Shown here: in pieces, positions 7,901-15,900 of the stretch
How the letters are laid out: the number at the start of each line of letters is the position of its first letter
Position numbering within the stretch: position 1 is the first letter of the stretch
NCBI GenBank assembly: GCA_029561345.1
Contig: JAKQJC010000001.1
Location: 186,001 to 250,000, forward strand
DNA: 64,000 nt
Direction of reading: 5' to 3'
DNA from: Chloroflexota bacterium
Lineage (GTDB): Bacteria > Chloroflexota > Anaerolineae > Anaerolineales > Anaerolineaceae
Made by a program: the position numbers and the translations under genes
The notes under the pieces: model-generated
Seen by the model: the letters and a program-made list of their open reading frames with translations, nothing else
Told to the model about the DNA's origin: nothing
Databases searched by the model: none

Positions 7901-8446
7901 ATGAAAAATAACCTGAAAAGCACGTTGGCGATTGTCGTCCTGTTTGCTGCGATTGCGATCTTTATCTTGACCGGAGCCGCCGGCTGGCTGGTGAACACGA
8001 TTGCGGGTCGGACGGCTGCTGCGGAAACCCTGGCGGTTGATCCGGCTGCGGCAGCCGCAGAAGTGGGCATGGAAGCACTGGGCAACGTTGAGTACTACAA
8101 AGACGGCGTGGACGCCTGGCTGGAAAACCTGTGTGCGGTCAGCACGGCAGATGGCTGCGAGATGTTCACCCAGATGTCTGCTGATAAAGTGGCTGAAAAC
8201 CTGAAAAAATACAAGGCGGGTCAGACTTGCACGGCGACTGCCCTGAAAGCCGTTTCGGTGGAAGAAAATTCGCAGATTTGGATCGTGGAATACTCCGCGA
8301 CTGGCTGGGAGGAAGTGACTTCAGAACTGGTTGCGGTGGCAGTCGAGCGCGGCGAAGATGGTGTCTGGAAATTTGACATGATCCTGCCCGTTCCCCAGGA
8401 TGCGCTGGTGGAATTGCTGACCCCGACCCCGGCCCCGCAGAAGTAA
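7901..8446 (+). CDS. One-TM protein with small extracytoplasmic domain, VirB8-like layout
   Basis: A 181-residue protein. A TM helix at about residues 8-36 precedes an Ala-rich linker and a soluble domain (about 55-165) with NLC near 78, a second Cys in DGC and the signature WIVEYSATGWEE, and a short PTPAPQ tail. It is clearly paralogous to the protein at 56738 (shared D-WL-NLC, TC-A-AL-VS and WIVEY-TGWEE). One TM plus a ~110-residue domain is the layout of VirB8/TcpC-type (NTF2-like) conjugation proteins, but this is an inference. It is controlled by leader L1. Confidence 0.6.
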   Translation: MKNNLKSTLAIVVLFAAIAIFILTGAAGWLVNTIAGRTAAAETLAVDPAAAAAEVGMEALGNVEYYKDGVDAWLENLCAVSTADGCEMFTQMSADKVAENLKKYKAGQTCTATALKAVSVEENSQIWIVEYSATGWEEVTSELVAVAVERGEDGVWKFDMILPVPQDALVELLTPTPAPQK

Positions 8447-8535
8447 GGATAACCAGGGAACGCCGCCGATTATCTGGCGTGGCAGATCGGAGAGACGATC
8501 ACCTGTACCCTTGTTTGAAAAAGAAAGGAACTGCA

Positions 8536-9906
8536 ATGAAACTCACAAAAATCACCCAACTGCTGATTGCAATTGCCCTGGTGTTGAGCCAGGCGCTTGC
8601 CTTTACTGCACCAGTCCATGCCCAGGAAGGCGAAAACCCCTGGGATAATGTCTTTGATGGGGATGGCAACCTGCTGCCAACGGTTGTGGATTTGGGCGAA
8701 TACGAACAAGACCCTGCTCCGGCATGGTGGCCGCAAGTGCCCGATTGGATGGATTTCGTCCCAACGTACCACCAGTACGTCACCGCCAACGGGGAAGTGG
8801 TGGTGGTCCCTTCTGCCAGCACCCTGTTTCTGATGACCTTGAATCCCGAAGCCTCTGGACTGACCGAATCTTATGGTTACATCGCTTATGGTCCTGGCGC
8901 ACAATTGCTGAACATCATGCAGGCCACGCAGGGCGGGCAAGGCATCCTGGAACGGATGGGTGAGCTTGGCTATACCGACCCCAATGCGTTTGCCGATGCG
9001 ATCATCAGCGGCGAGGTGAATATCTTCACCTTCGCGTTTGCCGGGGATGCTCTGCGTATGCTCCGGGAACTTGTTCGCGTTAGCGGTGAGGATTTCATGT
9101 TCGCCACCACCTACCTGCTCTATATCCAGGGGACCTGTGCCAATTCGCCCACTGGCTGCCCGGCGAACCTGTGTCAGATCGCTCCGGCGGCGTGCCAGGA
9201 CGATGATGGCGATGGCGAGGTGGAACTGCCTCCATCCTGTCCGCAGTCCACTGTGACACCGGGTACGGTGTACTACGAAGCCTACAAGATTGAGCCGGCC
9301 AATCCGCTGGTTGTGGGTCAGGACCCGGACCGGCGCGGCATTGACGTTTTGTTCCATGTCGAAATTGGCCCAACGGTGTACGAGTATTACATCATGGTTC
9401 CAGTGATCGAGGACGTGGATGAATGCTACGTCCCTGATGGCGGCTACGGCGGCACGTTGAATTGCAAGACCGACGATGCGCTGCCGGCGAACAATGGGTA
9501 CTGGCGCACCACGCAGGAAATTGTGGACTTTGAGTGCGAGCAGCATATCCAGACCTACGCCGAGCCGATTGCCGGCGCTGCGGCCAATGCGTACCTGTCG
9601 CAGACAAGCCAGGCTTGGATTGAAGGCGGGTTGGCTGCGTATTACTACGGAGCCGAGGTTTATCAGAACGCCTACAGCCTGTTCCCCACCTACGGGGTCC
9701 TGAGTGTGGGCTGCGGAGCGGATCAAGTCTGCCGTGCTGACGGTACTGCGCTGCGGGTGCCGGTGCGTGATCCGGGTATGTACCGGATTGATGTCACGGT
9801 GCAAACGGCAGGAACGCCGGTGACAACAGGCCGGACGATCAACGGCGGTGGTACGGAATTTAACGTGTTCCTGATCTCGGCTCGTGAGATCGAGGTCAGC
9901 CCTTAA
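8536..9906 (+). CDS. Secreted protein, unknown
   Basis: A 456-residue protein. Residues 1-31 are a Sec signal peptide (MKLTK, hydrophobic core, cleavage after VHA). The first 230 residues are unassigned. The second half (from about 250) resembles the next gene's product: a PANPLVVGQ start, QEIVDFECEQ, a TSQAWIEGGLAAYY helix, and a DPGMYRIDVTVQTAGTPVTT strand pair near the end. Many cysteines suggest disulfides. The ATG at 8536 was chosen for the signal peptide and the AAAGGAA site. Probably a cell-surface or secreted partner of the transfer machine (inference). Confidence 0.65.
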   Translation: MKLTKITQLLIAIALVLSQALAFTAPVHAQEGENPWDNVFDGDGNLLPTVVDLGEYEQDPAPAWWPQVPDWMDFVPTYHQYVTANGEVVVVPSASTLFLMTLNPEASGLTESYGYIAYGPGAQLLNIMQATQGGQGILERMGELGYTDPNAFADAIISGEVNIFTFAFAGDALRMLRELVRVSGEDFMFATTYLLYIQGTCANSPTGCPANLCQIAPAACQDDDGDGEVELPPSCPQSTVTPGTVYYEAYKIEPANPLVVGQDPDRRGIDVLFHVEIGPTVYEYYIMVPVIEDVDECYVPDGGYGGTLNCKTDDALPANNGYWRTTQEIVDFECEQHIQTYAEPIAGAAANAYLSQTSQAWIEGGLAAYYYGAEVYQNAYSLFPTYGVLSVGCGADQVCRADGTALRVPVRDPGMYRIDVTVQTAGTPVTTGRTINGGGTEFNVFLISAREIEVSP

Positions 9907-9941
9907 TTTTTATCAACCCTTTTAGAGAAAGAGGTAAAGTG

Positions 9942-10790
9942 ATGAAAACGAAACTGGTTTCTTTGGTGGCTATGGCAGCCCTGGTGGTGACACTGGGGCT
10001 TGCAGCCTTGTCTCCAATGCCGGCGCAGGCTGCGCCTGCTCCTGTGGGTGCAATGCAAAGTGGTGACTGCCCTGTGATGGAAGTTAGCTTTGGACCATAC
10101 TTTGCGAAACCTGATGTTATCTTCAGCCACCAAAACCCTGAAAAGCCTCTCGTTGCCGGACAAAGCGATGGAATCGGATTATCGGGGAACCTCAGTTTTG
10201 CGATTGATGGCGTGACCGTCACAACCTACGAACAAGTGGATGTTGTTGCCGAATCAAGCGGCTGCTACTGCGACAGTGAGGCTTGCGTTGAAAACCCTGC
10301 TGGCAATGGCGGTGTTGCTTGCTACGACGAGCAAGCACTGGGCGGCCATTGGTACGAAGCCGGGCAACTCATTGGCTGGGAATGCAAAAAAATGGTTGCG
10401 GATTACCCCGATCAAATTGTTGGGGTAAGTGCGACTGCGGTAATGACGCCTGAAACCCAGGAATGGATCAAAGAGGGGTTGTCCACCCGCTATCCTGAAG
10501 CCAATGTTGTTCAGACCAGATATAACATGATGACCCGCAGCGCGCAAAACTATTACGAATGTCTAAATGCTCGTTGCAACCTGAGCTATTACCTGAATGG
10601 TGTCTGGATTTTTGACCCAGGCAAGTATCGCATCGTGTACAACATTACGACTGCGGGAACACCGGTTACGCTGCCGAGGACAGTCATTGGCACCGCCCAA
10701 ATTGCCGTCCCGGAGGGCGAAGCGGGTTGGTTTGGCCCGACGATCCGGGACTACTTTGAAGTATACGCGTTAGGGGTATCAGGCCGATAG
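9942..10790 (+). CDS. Secreted protein, paralogue of upstream gene
   Basis: A 282-residue protein with a clear signal peptide (cleavage after AQA near residue 30). The mature part parallels the C-terminal half of the product of 8536-9906: NPEKPLVAGQ, then IGWECKK, TPETQEWIKEGLSTRY, and DPGKYRIVYNITTAGTPVTL. Several Cys pairs are present. The ATG at 9942 follows a GAGG site; the adjacent GTG at 9939 is less likely. Tandem duplication with loss of the N-terminal domain, or domain gain in the upstream copy, explains the pair. Confidence 0.65.
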   Translation: MKTKLVSLVAMAALVVTLGLAALSPMPAQAAPAPVGAMQSGDCPVMEVSFGPYFAKPDVIFSHQNPEKPLVAGQSDGIGLSGNLSFAIDGVTVTTYEQVDVVAESSGCYCDSEACVENPAGNGGVACYDEQALGGHWYEAGQLIGWECKKMVADYPDQIVGVSATAVMTPETQEWIKEGLSTRYPEANVVQTRYNMMTRSAQNYYECLNARCNLSYYLNGVWIFDPGKYRIVYNITTAGTPVTLPRTVIGTAQIAVPEGEAGWFGPTIRDYFEVYALGVSGR

Positions 10791-10800
10791 GATGTTGTTG

Positions 10801-10849
10801 GGGCGGGTGCGGGTGCGCCAGTGGACACAGGTTCGAGTCCTGGCTGCCC
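10801..10849 (+). ncRNA. tRNA-like element T1 (no anticodon arm)
   Basis: GGGCGG at 10801 can pair with CTGCCC at 10844-10849 (one G-U). Inside is a T-arm CAGG-TTCGAGT-CCTG. The total is only 49 nt, so there is no room for an anticodon arm. It resembles elements T4 and T5. It directly follows the secreted-protein gene and begins a long gene-free stretch. Confidence 0.4.
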
Positions 10850-10863
10850 TTTTACGAACATTA

Positions 10864-11340
10864 AAAACCGAATAGTCAAATAATCCCTTCCCTGTTCGTG
10901 CCGCGCCTTTGGCGTTAGGCGCAGAGAGTGGTCGTGCAGGTGGTGCATATCCTTTTAGACGACGGGGCGGGGATTTTGAAGTGTGAATAGCTGATTGGCG
11001 ATTGGCGAGACAATCTCCCACAGAAGGCCGTGAGGTAAATTACCCGGACTCCCTTTCGGAGCCGCCTGCCGGTGGTGACATCGGCTCACGGGATCGCAAC
11101 CCGGACATGCCAGGGGGAACTTCTGGAAGGGATTGTCCAGAATATCGCAGTCAGTTATTTATCAGCCCAGGCCCCTTGTCTTTTGAGACAACGGGGACCG
11201 CCGGCTGATAGAAAAAAGGTGGGCGAAAAGCCAGGCCCTGCGCGTGGGGTTGGCTGAAATCGCCGTTCTGAATGTCCAGGTGAGAAGCCTGGACATTCAG
11301 AACAAGGAGGCCAGCCCTTGAAAAATAGCTGGCGGTTGGC
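10864..11340 (+). other. Gene-free, hairpin-rich region upstream of IscB element
   Basis: I see no credible gene. There are several strong stems: GCGCC/GGCGC near 10910, CTCC-CTTTC-GGAG near 11048, ATCAGCC/GGCTGAT (11161-11210) enclosing CCCC/GGGG and TTGTC/GACAA, and the 16-bp hairpin listed separately. The pattern suggests a structured RNA or untranslated leader rather than spacer DNA. Confidence 0.4.
11265..11303 (+). repeat. Perfect 16-bp inverted repeat
   Basis: GTTCTGAATGTCCAGG, a 7-base loop TGAGAAG, and CCTGGACATTCAGAAC. No U tract follows; instead AAGGAGG comes right after it. It may be a recombination or regulatory hairpin, or part of a structured RNA. Confidence 0.6.
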
Positions 11341-11360
11341 GGTAAAGACGGTCCTTGACG

Positions 11361-11629
11361 TCAACGACCACCTGCTAAAGCGGGTGGCTTGTAGCGAAAA
11401 GCCACAAGCCCAGGTTGACCAGCCTAAGCCCGAATAATCGGGCTACGTTATTGGGAGAGTTGAAGAACGCACGTTGGGATGTATTCAGCCAGTCCCAACC
11501 CCTGCAACGGGCGAGTTAAACATCGCGAGGGTCTAGCGAAGTGCTTGTCCGGTGTACTGACCAATAACATTGGCGAGGCGAACTTTACCCCCGCAAAGGG
11601 GAGAACACTCGTAACGAGAAAGGAGAAAA
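11361..11629 (+). ncRNA. Omega RNA (HEARO) of IscB
   Basis: The ~270 nt before iscB carries the HEARO/omega-RNA hallmarks: GATGTATTCAGCCAGTCCC near 11477, an AACCCCTGCAACGGGCGAG hairpin, GTTAAACATCGCGAGGGTC, and a hairpin-rich 3' end running to the iscB ribosome site. The 5' guide would be templated by sequence just outside the left end. Motif matches are from memory of the HEARO consensus. Confidence 0.75.
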
Positions 11630-12916
11630 ATGCAGTTTGTGTTTGTTCTGGACAAAGATAGGAAACCCATTGACCCGTGCCACCCGGCGCGGGCGCGGCA
11701 GATGTTGAGAGAGGGTCGTGCAGCGGTAATACGCCGCCAACCCTTCACCATCATCCTGACGGATCGGACCCAGGCCGAATCGGTTGTACATGACCACCGG
11801 GTCAAAATTGATCCAGGGAGCAAAACGACCGGGCTGGCGCTGGTGCGTGAAGGAGACGGGAAAGTGGTATGGGCGGGAGAGATCACCCATCGGGGTCAGG
11901 TCATTCGTGACGCCCTGATCTCCCGCCGGGCCATCCGACGGGGACGAAGACACCGCCACTGCCGCTACCGACCAGTGCGTTTCAACAACCGCCGGAGGAA
12001 GAAAGGGTGGCAGCCACCGAGTCTGGAAAGTCGCCTGTCTAACGTCCAAACCTGGGTCAATCGCCTGCTCCGCTGCGCAGTTGTAACGGCGATCTCGTTG
12101 GAATTGGCGAAGTTTGACACACAGTCCATGCAGAATCCCGAAATAAGCGGGGTGGAATATCAGCAAGGCGAACTGGCCGGATATGAAGTCCGGGAATATC
12201 TGCTGGAAAAGTGGGGCCGGAAATGCGCTTATTGCGGCAAGACGGATACCCCGCTGGAAGTGGAGCATATCATTCCCAGGACCAGAGGCGGCTCGAATCG
12301 CGTGAGCAACCTGACCCTGGCGTGTCGGGAGTGCAATACGAGGAAAGGCAGCCAAACCGCAGCTGAGTATGGACATCCCAACATCCATAACGCCGCCCGA
12401 CTCCCGCTGAAAGACGCTGCTGCGGTCAACGCGATGCGCTGGGAGTTATGGAGCAGACTGGTGCAAATCGGCCTGCCGGTGGAATGTGGCACAGGTGGGC
12501 GCACGAAGTACAACCGGGTGAATCAGGGCTTGCCCAAGACACACTGGCTGGATGCCGCCTGTGTTGGTCGGACAGGAGAAAAAGTGTTTGTCCCGAAGAA
12601 CCTGACTGCCCTGGGAATAAAGTCCTGTGGGCATGGCCGGCGTCAGATGTGCCTGATGGATAAGTACGGCTTCCCCCGGACATCAGCCAAAAAGACCGGA
12701 CGGATGTACGGCTTCAAAACCGGAGATATTGTGGAAGCGAAAGTGCCGAAAGGGAAATATGCTGGCGTCCATTATGGACGTGTCGTTGTCCGGGCGAGTG
12801 GATGGTTCCGCATTGGCAACGCTGAAGTGTCCCACCGCTACTGCCGGATAGTGCAACGGGCAGACCATTTTGAGTACACAAGAACAAGAAAGGAGGGCGG
12901 CTCCTCCACCTGCTGA
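11630..12916 (+). CDS. iscB: IscB RNA-guided nuclease
   Basis: A 428-residue protein with the full IscB order. The PLMP-like N-terminus is at about residues 3-40 (DPCHPARARQMLREGRA). RuvC-I follows with IDPGSKTTGLAL (D near 60), then an Arg-rich bridge helix (about 100-125) and RuvC-II (ISLELAKFD, E near 163). The HNH domain (about 198-245) has CAYC, EVEHIIPRTRGG and CREC, and RuvC-III has HWLDA near 304. The C-terminal TAM-interacting region is rich in beta structure. All catalytic residues appear intact. IscB is the ancestor-type of Cas9 and cuts DNA using omega RNA. The stop codon lies inside the right-end hairpin. Confidence 0.93.
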   Translation: MQFVFVLDKDRKPIDPCHPARARQMLREGRAAVIRRQPFTIILTDRTQAESVVHDHRVKIDPGSKTTGLALVREGDGKVVWAGEITHRGQVIRDALISRRAIRRGRRHRHCRYRPVRFNNRRRKKGWQPPSLESRLSNVQTWVNRLLRCAVVTAISLELAKFDTQSMQNPEISGVEYQQGELAGYEVREYLLEKWGRKCAYCGKTDTPLEVEHIIPRTRGGSNRVSNLTLACRECNTRKGSQTAAEYGHPNIHNAARLPLKDAAAVNAMRWELWSRLVQIGLPVECGTGGRTKYNRVNQGLPKTHWLDAACVGRTGEKVFVPKNLTALGIKSCGHGRRQMCLMDKYGFPRTSAKKTGRMYGFKTGDIVEAKVPKGKYAGVHYGRVVVRASGWFRIGNAEVSHRYCRIVQRADHFEYTRTRKEGGSSTC

Positions 12917-12948
12917 AGCAGGTGGTTTCTGCCGCGGAAGAATTATCT

Positions 12949-13908
12949 ATGACGCCGCGCGCCTACCAACTTGTTATCGTCGGGCTGCTATCGGCCCTGG
13001 TCACACAAATCGCCCTGCTCTATATCCCAGCGGAGCGGCTTTACGACATTCCCCGCCCGGCGGGGGTGGTGTATGCGCAGGTGCTTTCAGTCCAGGTCAG
13101 CAACACTCCGACTCCTACGCTGGAACCATCTCCAACGGCAGTCCTGACGCCCACGCCGGCGTTGAAAAACCCGCCGACACCTACGCCAACGGCGCAGCCA
13201 GAAAACACGCCCACCCCGGCGGTGGATCTGCTGGCGCAATGCCGGCGCATAGATGGTATGAGCGAATATGAGCGCACCCGCGCCTTATCTGAACTAACCT
13301 GGCAGCCGGACTACCAGGGAGCGGTGGTGATCCCATCCTGCAACCTGGTGGCGGGGAACGAACCGCAAGCGATTGTGCTGCACTATACTGGCGGCAGCCT
13401 GTCGGGAGCGACAAACCGATTCCAGTCACCCAACGAAGCCTCGGCGCATTACGTTGTGGATCGTGATGGAACGGTTTATCAGATGGTCCCGGAGCGGTAC
13501 GGCGCGTACCATGTCAATTGTTACAGCAAGCGCAGCTTTTGCCTGGAAACCTGCCCGATCTGCGAGGATGGGGAGGGCCGGCTGGTGGAACCGTACCTGC
13601 AAAGCATCGGGATTGAAATTGTGAACTGGGGTCCGGTGGACGAAAACGTAGAATTTACCGGCCCGTTGTACGAGGACTACCAGATGGCGTTTGGTCATCG
13701 GTACTGGGAAGATTACACCCCGGAGCAGATTGCGGCGCTGAAAGCGCTGGTTGAAGATATCTGCGCCCGGTGGGGCATCCCGCTGGATGCTGAGCATGTG
13801 ATTGGTCATTCGTTGATCAACCGCAAAACCGATCCAGGGCCGGCGTTGAATCTGTTTTGGAATCGGTACGGAGTGCCGGCGCGTGAAGCGATCTGGCCGC
13901 AGCCGTAG
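12949..13908 (+). CDS. Membrane-anchored N-acetylmuramoyl-L-alanine amidase
   Basis: A 319-residue protein. It has an N-terminal TM/signal anchor (residues 5-28), a TPTP-rich linker (about 50-85) and an Amidase_2/PGRP domain (about 130-310). Zinc ligands are visible as VLHYTGG (H near 146), SAHYVVDRDG (a conserved second His) and VIGHS (H near 286) with a DPG. It would cleave the peptide from murein sugar strands outside the membrane. Wall-opening amidases are common in conjugation and pilus loci. The ATG at 12949 was chosen because upstream in-frame codons lie in the IscB end hairpin, so the element may have replaced its native leader. Confidence 0.85.
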   Translation: MTPRAYQLVIVGLLSALVTQIALLYIPAERLYDIPRPAGVVYAQVLSVQVSNTPTPTLEPSPTAVLTPTPALKNPPTPTPTAQPENTPTPAVDLLAQCRRIDGMSEYERTRALSELTWQPDYQGAVVIPSCNLVAGNEPQAIVLHYTGGSLSGATNRFQSPNEASAHYVVDRDGTVYQMVPERYGAYHVNCYSKRSFCLETCPICEDGEGRLVEPYLQSIGIEIVNWGPVDENVEFTGPLYEDYQMAFGHRYWEDYTPEQIAALKALVEDICARWGIPLDAEHVIGHSLINRKTDPGPALNLFWNRYGVPAREAIWPQP

Positions 13909-13948
13909 CAACTCGTAGTTTATTTGGGAAGAAAGCGAGGATAAATTC

Positions 13949-14536
13949 ATGAAAGTGCGCCCAATTATTTTTAGCAGCGACATGGTTGATGCCATCCTAC
14001 ATCGCAATAAAACGCAGACTCGGCGAGCGGTTACTCGATTATTGAAGGTCGGGCCAATCACGGAATTTTCTATATCGCCAATGCAAGGTGAAACATATCG
14101 CGTCCAATACGATTATCGCTTTCGCGACAGCCGCCATCATATCAATGACGTAAGGTCAGAGTATGTAGTAGAGCGTTGCCCCTACGGGCAGCCAGGTGAT
14201 CAGCTATGGGTGCGCGAAGCGTGGATGATTGATGATCAGCAAATTGTTTATAAAGCAGACAATCAGTATTATGGCGACGGTTGTAAATGGCAGCCGGCGA
14301 TGTTTATGCCCCGTCAAGCCAGCCGGATCACCCTGGAAATTAAATATGTCTGCATCACGCCCTTACAGCATATGTCAGATAGCGATTGCAGGGCTGAAGG
14401 CATTGATGCGGTTGATTATCCTGAGTTCTCGTACATAGCTTTATGGGACAGTCTGAATGCCAAACGTGGCTATTCGTGGTTGTCGAACCCGTTAGTCTGG
14501 GTGATTCAATTCAAGGTGGTGCAAAATGCCGCGTGA
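13949..14536 (+). CDS. ASCH-domain protein (phage type)
   Basis: A 195-residue protein. It has the phage ASCH family signature: KVRPIIFSSDMVDAIL, KTQTRRAV, a central CPYGQPGDQLWVREAW, KWQPAMFMPRQASRITLEI, LQHMSDSDCRAEGI and a terminal NPLVWVIQFKVV. ASCH domains are RNA- or nucleotide-binding PUA-like folds; some are N4-acetylcytidine hydrolases. The role here is unknown. The gene has an AGCGAGGA site and overlaps the next gene. Confidence 0.75.
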   Translation: MKVRPIIFSSDMVDAILHRNKTQTRRAVTRLLKVGPITEFSISPMQGETYRVQYDYRFRDSRHHINDVRSEYVVERCPYGQPGDQLWVREAWMIDDQQIVYKADNQYYGDGCKWQPAMFMPRQASRITLEIKYVCITPLQHMSDSDCRAEGIDAVDYPEFSYIALWDSLNAKRGYSWLSNPLVWVIQFKVVQNAA

Positions 14537-14735
14537 AAATCTGACAGGTAAATCGAACACACGGTATCGCTGCCGGGTTTGCGGTAAGCTCACCGCAGGG
14601 CGCTTGCCAGTCAACGACCACAATCACCGGGAACGCGGCGACGGTACTTTTCGGTATCCGCGCCGGCATTGCGGGCCAGACGGGAAAATCTGTGATGGGT
14701 GCTACAAAGAAGCAGAATGGGTGGTGGTGAGATGA
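14526..14735 (+). CDS. Small zinc-finger protein
   Basis: A 69-residue protein with CRVCGK near residue 16 and CDGC near residue 57, plus a His-rich NDHNHRERGD middle. It probably binds one zinc. It overlaps the ASCH gene at its start and the lipoprotein gene at its end, so all three form one unit. Function unknown. Confidence 0.6.
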   Translation: MPRENLTGKSNTRYRCRVCGKLTAGRLPVNDHNHRERGDGTFRYPRRHCGPDGKICDGCYKEAEWVVVR

Positions 14736-15103
14736 AAATCAACCTGGTCATTTTACTGATCATCGCCGGCTTGCTGGCCGGCTGCACGCCCTGGCAGGTG
14801 CGGACAGAGACGCCTACACCGGAGCCGGCGGGGACTGAGGTCACGATAGACAGTTCGAGAGCCTTTGCGCTTGACGGCAGGATAACGCTTGAAGTTGGCG
14901 AATACTGGTCGGAATGCAGCGAAGGTGCGGTACTGACTGCGTTTTTGGTGTCCGGTGAAACTGCAACCGGGCATACGTTCTGCGTCGTAACTGGGTCGGT
15001 TGTGGAAGTATCTGATTACTGGATCAAAGTACTGGATATCGCCATTGTTGAAAACAAGCAAACGCTGACGCTGAAAATCGCGGACACGGGAACGAATAGG
15101 TGA
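14732..15103 (+). CDS. Small lipoprotein
   Basis: A 123-residue protein. It has a type II signal peptide with lipobox LLAGC (Cys at about 17), a short TPTPEPA linker and a beta-rich domain of about 90 residues with two further cysteines. It would be anchored to the outer face of the membrane. The start overlaps the previous stop (ATGA). Confidence 0.7.
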   Translation: MKINLVILLIIAGLLAGCTPWQVRTETPTPEPAGTEVTIDSSRAFALDGRITLEVGEYWSECSEGAVLTAFLVSGETATGHTFCVVTGSVVEVSDYWIKVLDIAIVENKQTLTLKIADTGTNR

Positions 15104-15114
15104 AAGGAGAAAAA

Positions 15115-15294
15115 ATGACCAATCGGAAAACGAAAATCATTATAGCGATTGCCGTCGTTGCGTTCTTTTTGAGCATGTCCACCATTGCATTTATCGCTAT
15201 CCGGGCCATCGTGACCTCACTGATTGGCGGCATGACGCCGGAAACCGCCGCAGGTGTATCGGCCTGGATAAATTCGGCAGGAGGTTTGGCATGA
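15115..15294 (+). CDS. Small membrane protein
   Basis: A 59-residue protein with one TM helix (about residues 7-33) behind a basic start and an amphipathic GGMTPETAAGVSAWINSAGG tail. It has a GAAAGGAG site 8 bp upstream and its end overlaps the next gene. No family recognised. Confidence 0.6.
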   Translation: MTNRKTKIIIAIAVVAFFLSMSTIAFIAIRAIVTSLIGGMTPETAAGVSAWINSAGGLA

Positions 15295-15503
15295 GCAACA
15301 GTCAGGGTGGTGACAAGCTGATAATCGCCATTGTTCTTATCCTGATACTGATTGCCTGCTGCATCTGCGGCGCGCTGGTATGGATCAGCACAGGTCATCT
15401 GACAGGCGAGGACATGAGCAGCCTTCTCGGAATGGCAGTTGTGGGCTTTCTGCTACTGCTCATGTTTGGGCTGGCGTTTATCAACCCCAAGTGGCTGCTT
15501 TAA
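15291..15503 (+). CDS. Small two-TM protein
   Basis: A 70-residue protein with TM segments at about 10-31 (Cys-rich: ACCICG) and 43-63, joined by a short loop. It is coupled to the previous gene by ATGA overlap. No family recognised. Confidence 0.6.
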   Translation: MSNSQGGDKLIIAIVLILILIACCICGALVWISTGHLTGEDMSSLLGMAVVGFLLLLMFGLAFINPKWLL

Positions 15504-15534
15504 TTCAATTCAAATCAAAGCAAGGAGGTGATTA

Positions 15535-15900
15535 ATGTTGGTCGGGGATAGAATCAAGCTCATTCGCCAGAAGGCCGGCATCAGTCGGGAGCAGATTGCT
15601 CAATGCCTGGGTGTTGATCCGGGCGTCATGGCCGAATACGAAAGCGGGCAGCGCCCGATTCCGGTCAATCACCTGGAACGCTTTGGGAGCCTGTTTGGAC
15701 TGCGCCTGGCCGACCTGGTGCTGGTGGATGATACCAGTGAGGAATCGTGGGATTTGAAGCCGCGAAGCAGGATTGCACTCCCGACTGGCATTGACGGGGG
15801 TGATCTGTCCGGCATTGCCGATGTCGGCAGGATTGTATTGAACCTGGATGAGATGGCGACGTTGGTGCAAAAAACGCCAATGCCTGAACAAAGTAATTAG
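15535..15900 (+). CDS. XRE-family helix-turn-helix regulator
   Basis: A 121-residue protein. The HTH_3 domain spans about residues 5-62 (RIKLIRQKAGISREQIAQCLGV, then MAEYESGQRPI). The C-terminal 55 residues are unassigned. A near-perfect CAAGGAGGTGATT site precedes it. It converges on, and overlaps by four bases, the HNH gene of the restriction island, so it could be the island's control protein or the last gene of the plasmid operon. Confidence 0.8.
   Translation: MLVGDRIKLIRQKAGISREQIAQCLGVDPGVMAEYESGQRPIPVNHLERFGSLFGLRLADLVLVDDTSEESWDLKPRSRIALPTGIDGGDLSGIADVGRIVLNLDEMATLVQKTPMPEQSN

Larger units (their letters stand above)
11345..12940 (+). mobile_element. IscB-type (IS200/IS605-like) element lacking TnpA
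   Basis: The unit runs from a left hairpin CCACCTG...CGGGTGG (11368-11387) through omega RNA and iscB to a right hairpin CCACCTGCT-GA-AGCAGGTGG (12906-12925). The two hairpins share the CCACCTGCT stem, as expected of subterminal hairpins recognised by a Y1 transposase. No tnpA is present, so it would need a transposase in trans. It lies directly before the amidase start, and the exact ends are not determinable from this sequence alone. Boundaries given are approximate. Confidence 0.65.

Noticed and set aside
8470..9804. Long minus-strand frame opposite the secreted protein
   Set aside because: The plus-strand gene has a signal peptide and a paralogue; the antisense frame has neither.
10801..10849. 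A complete tRNA gene
   Set aside because: The T-arm is clear but the 49-nt span has no anticodon arm; same for T2-T5.
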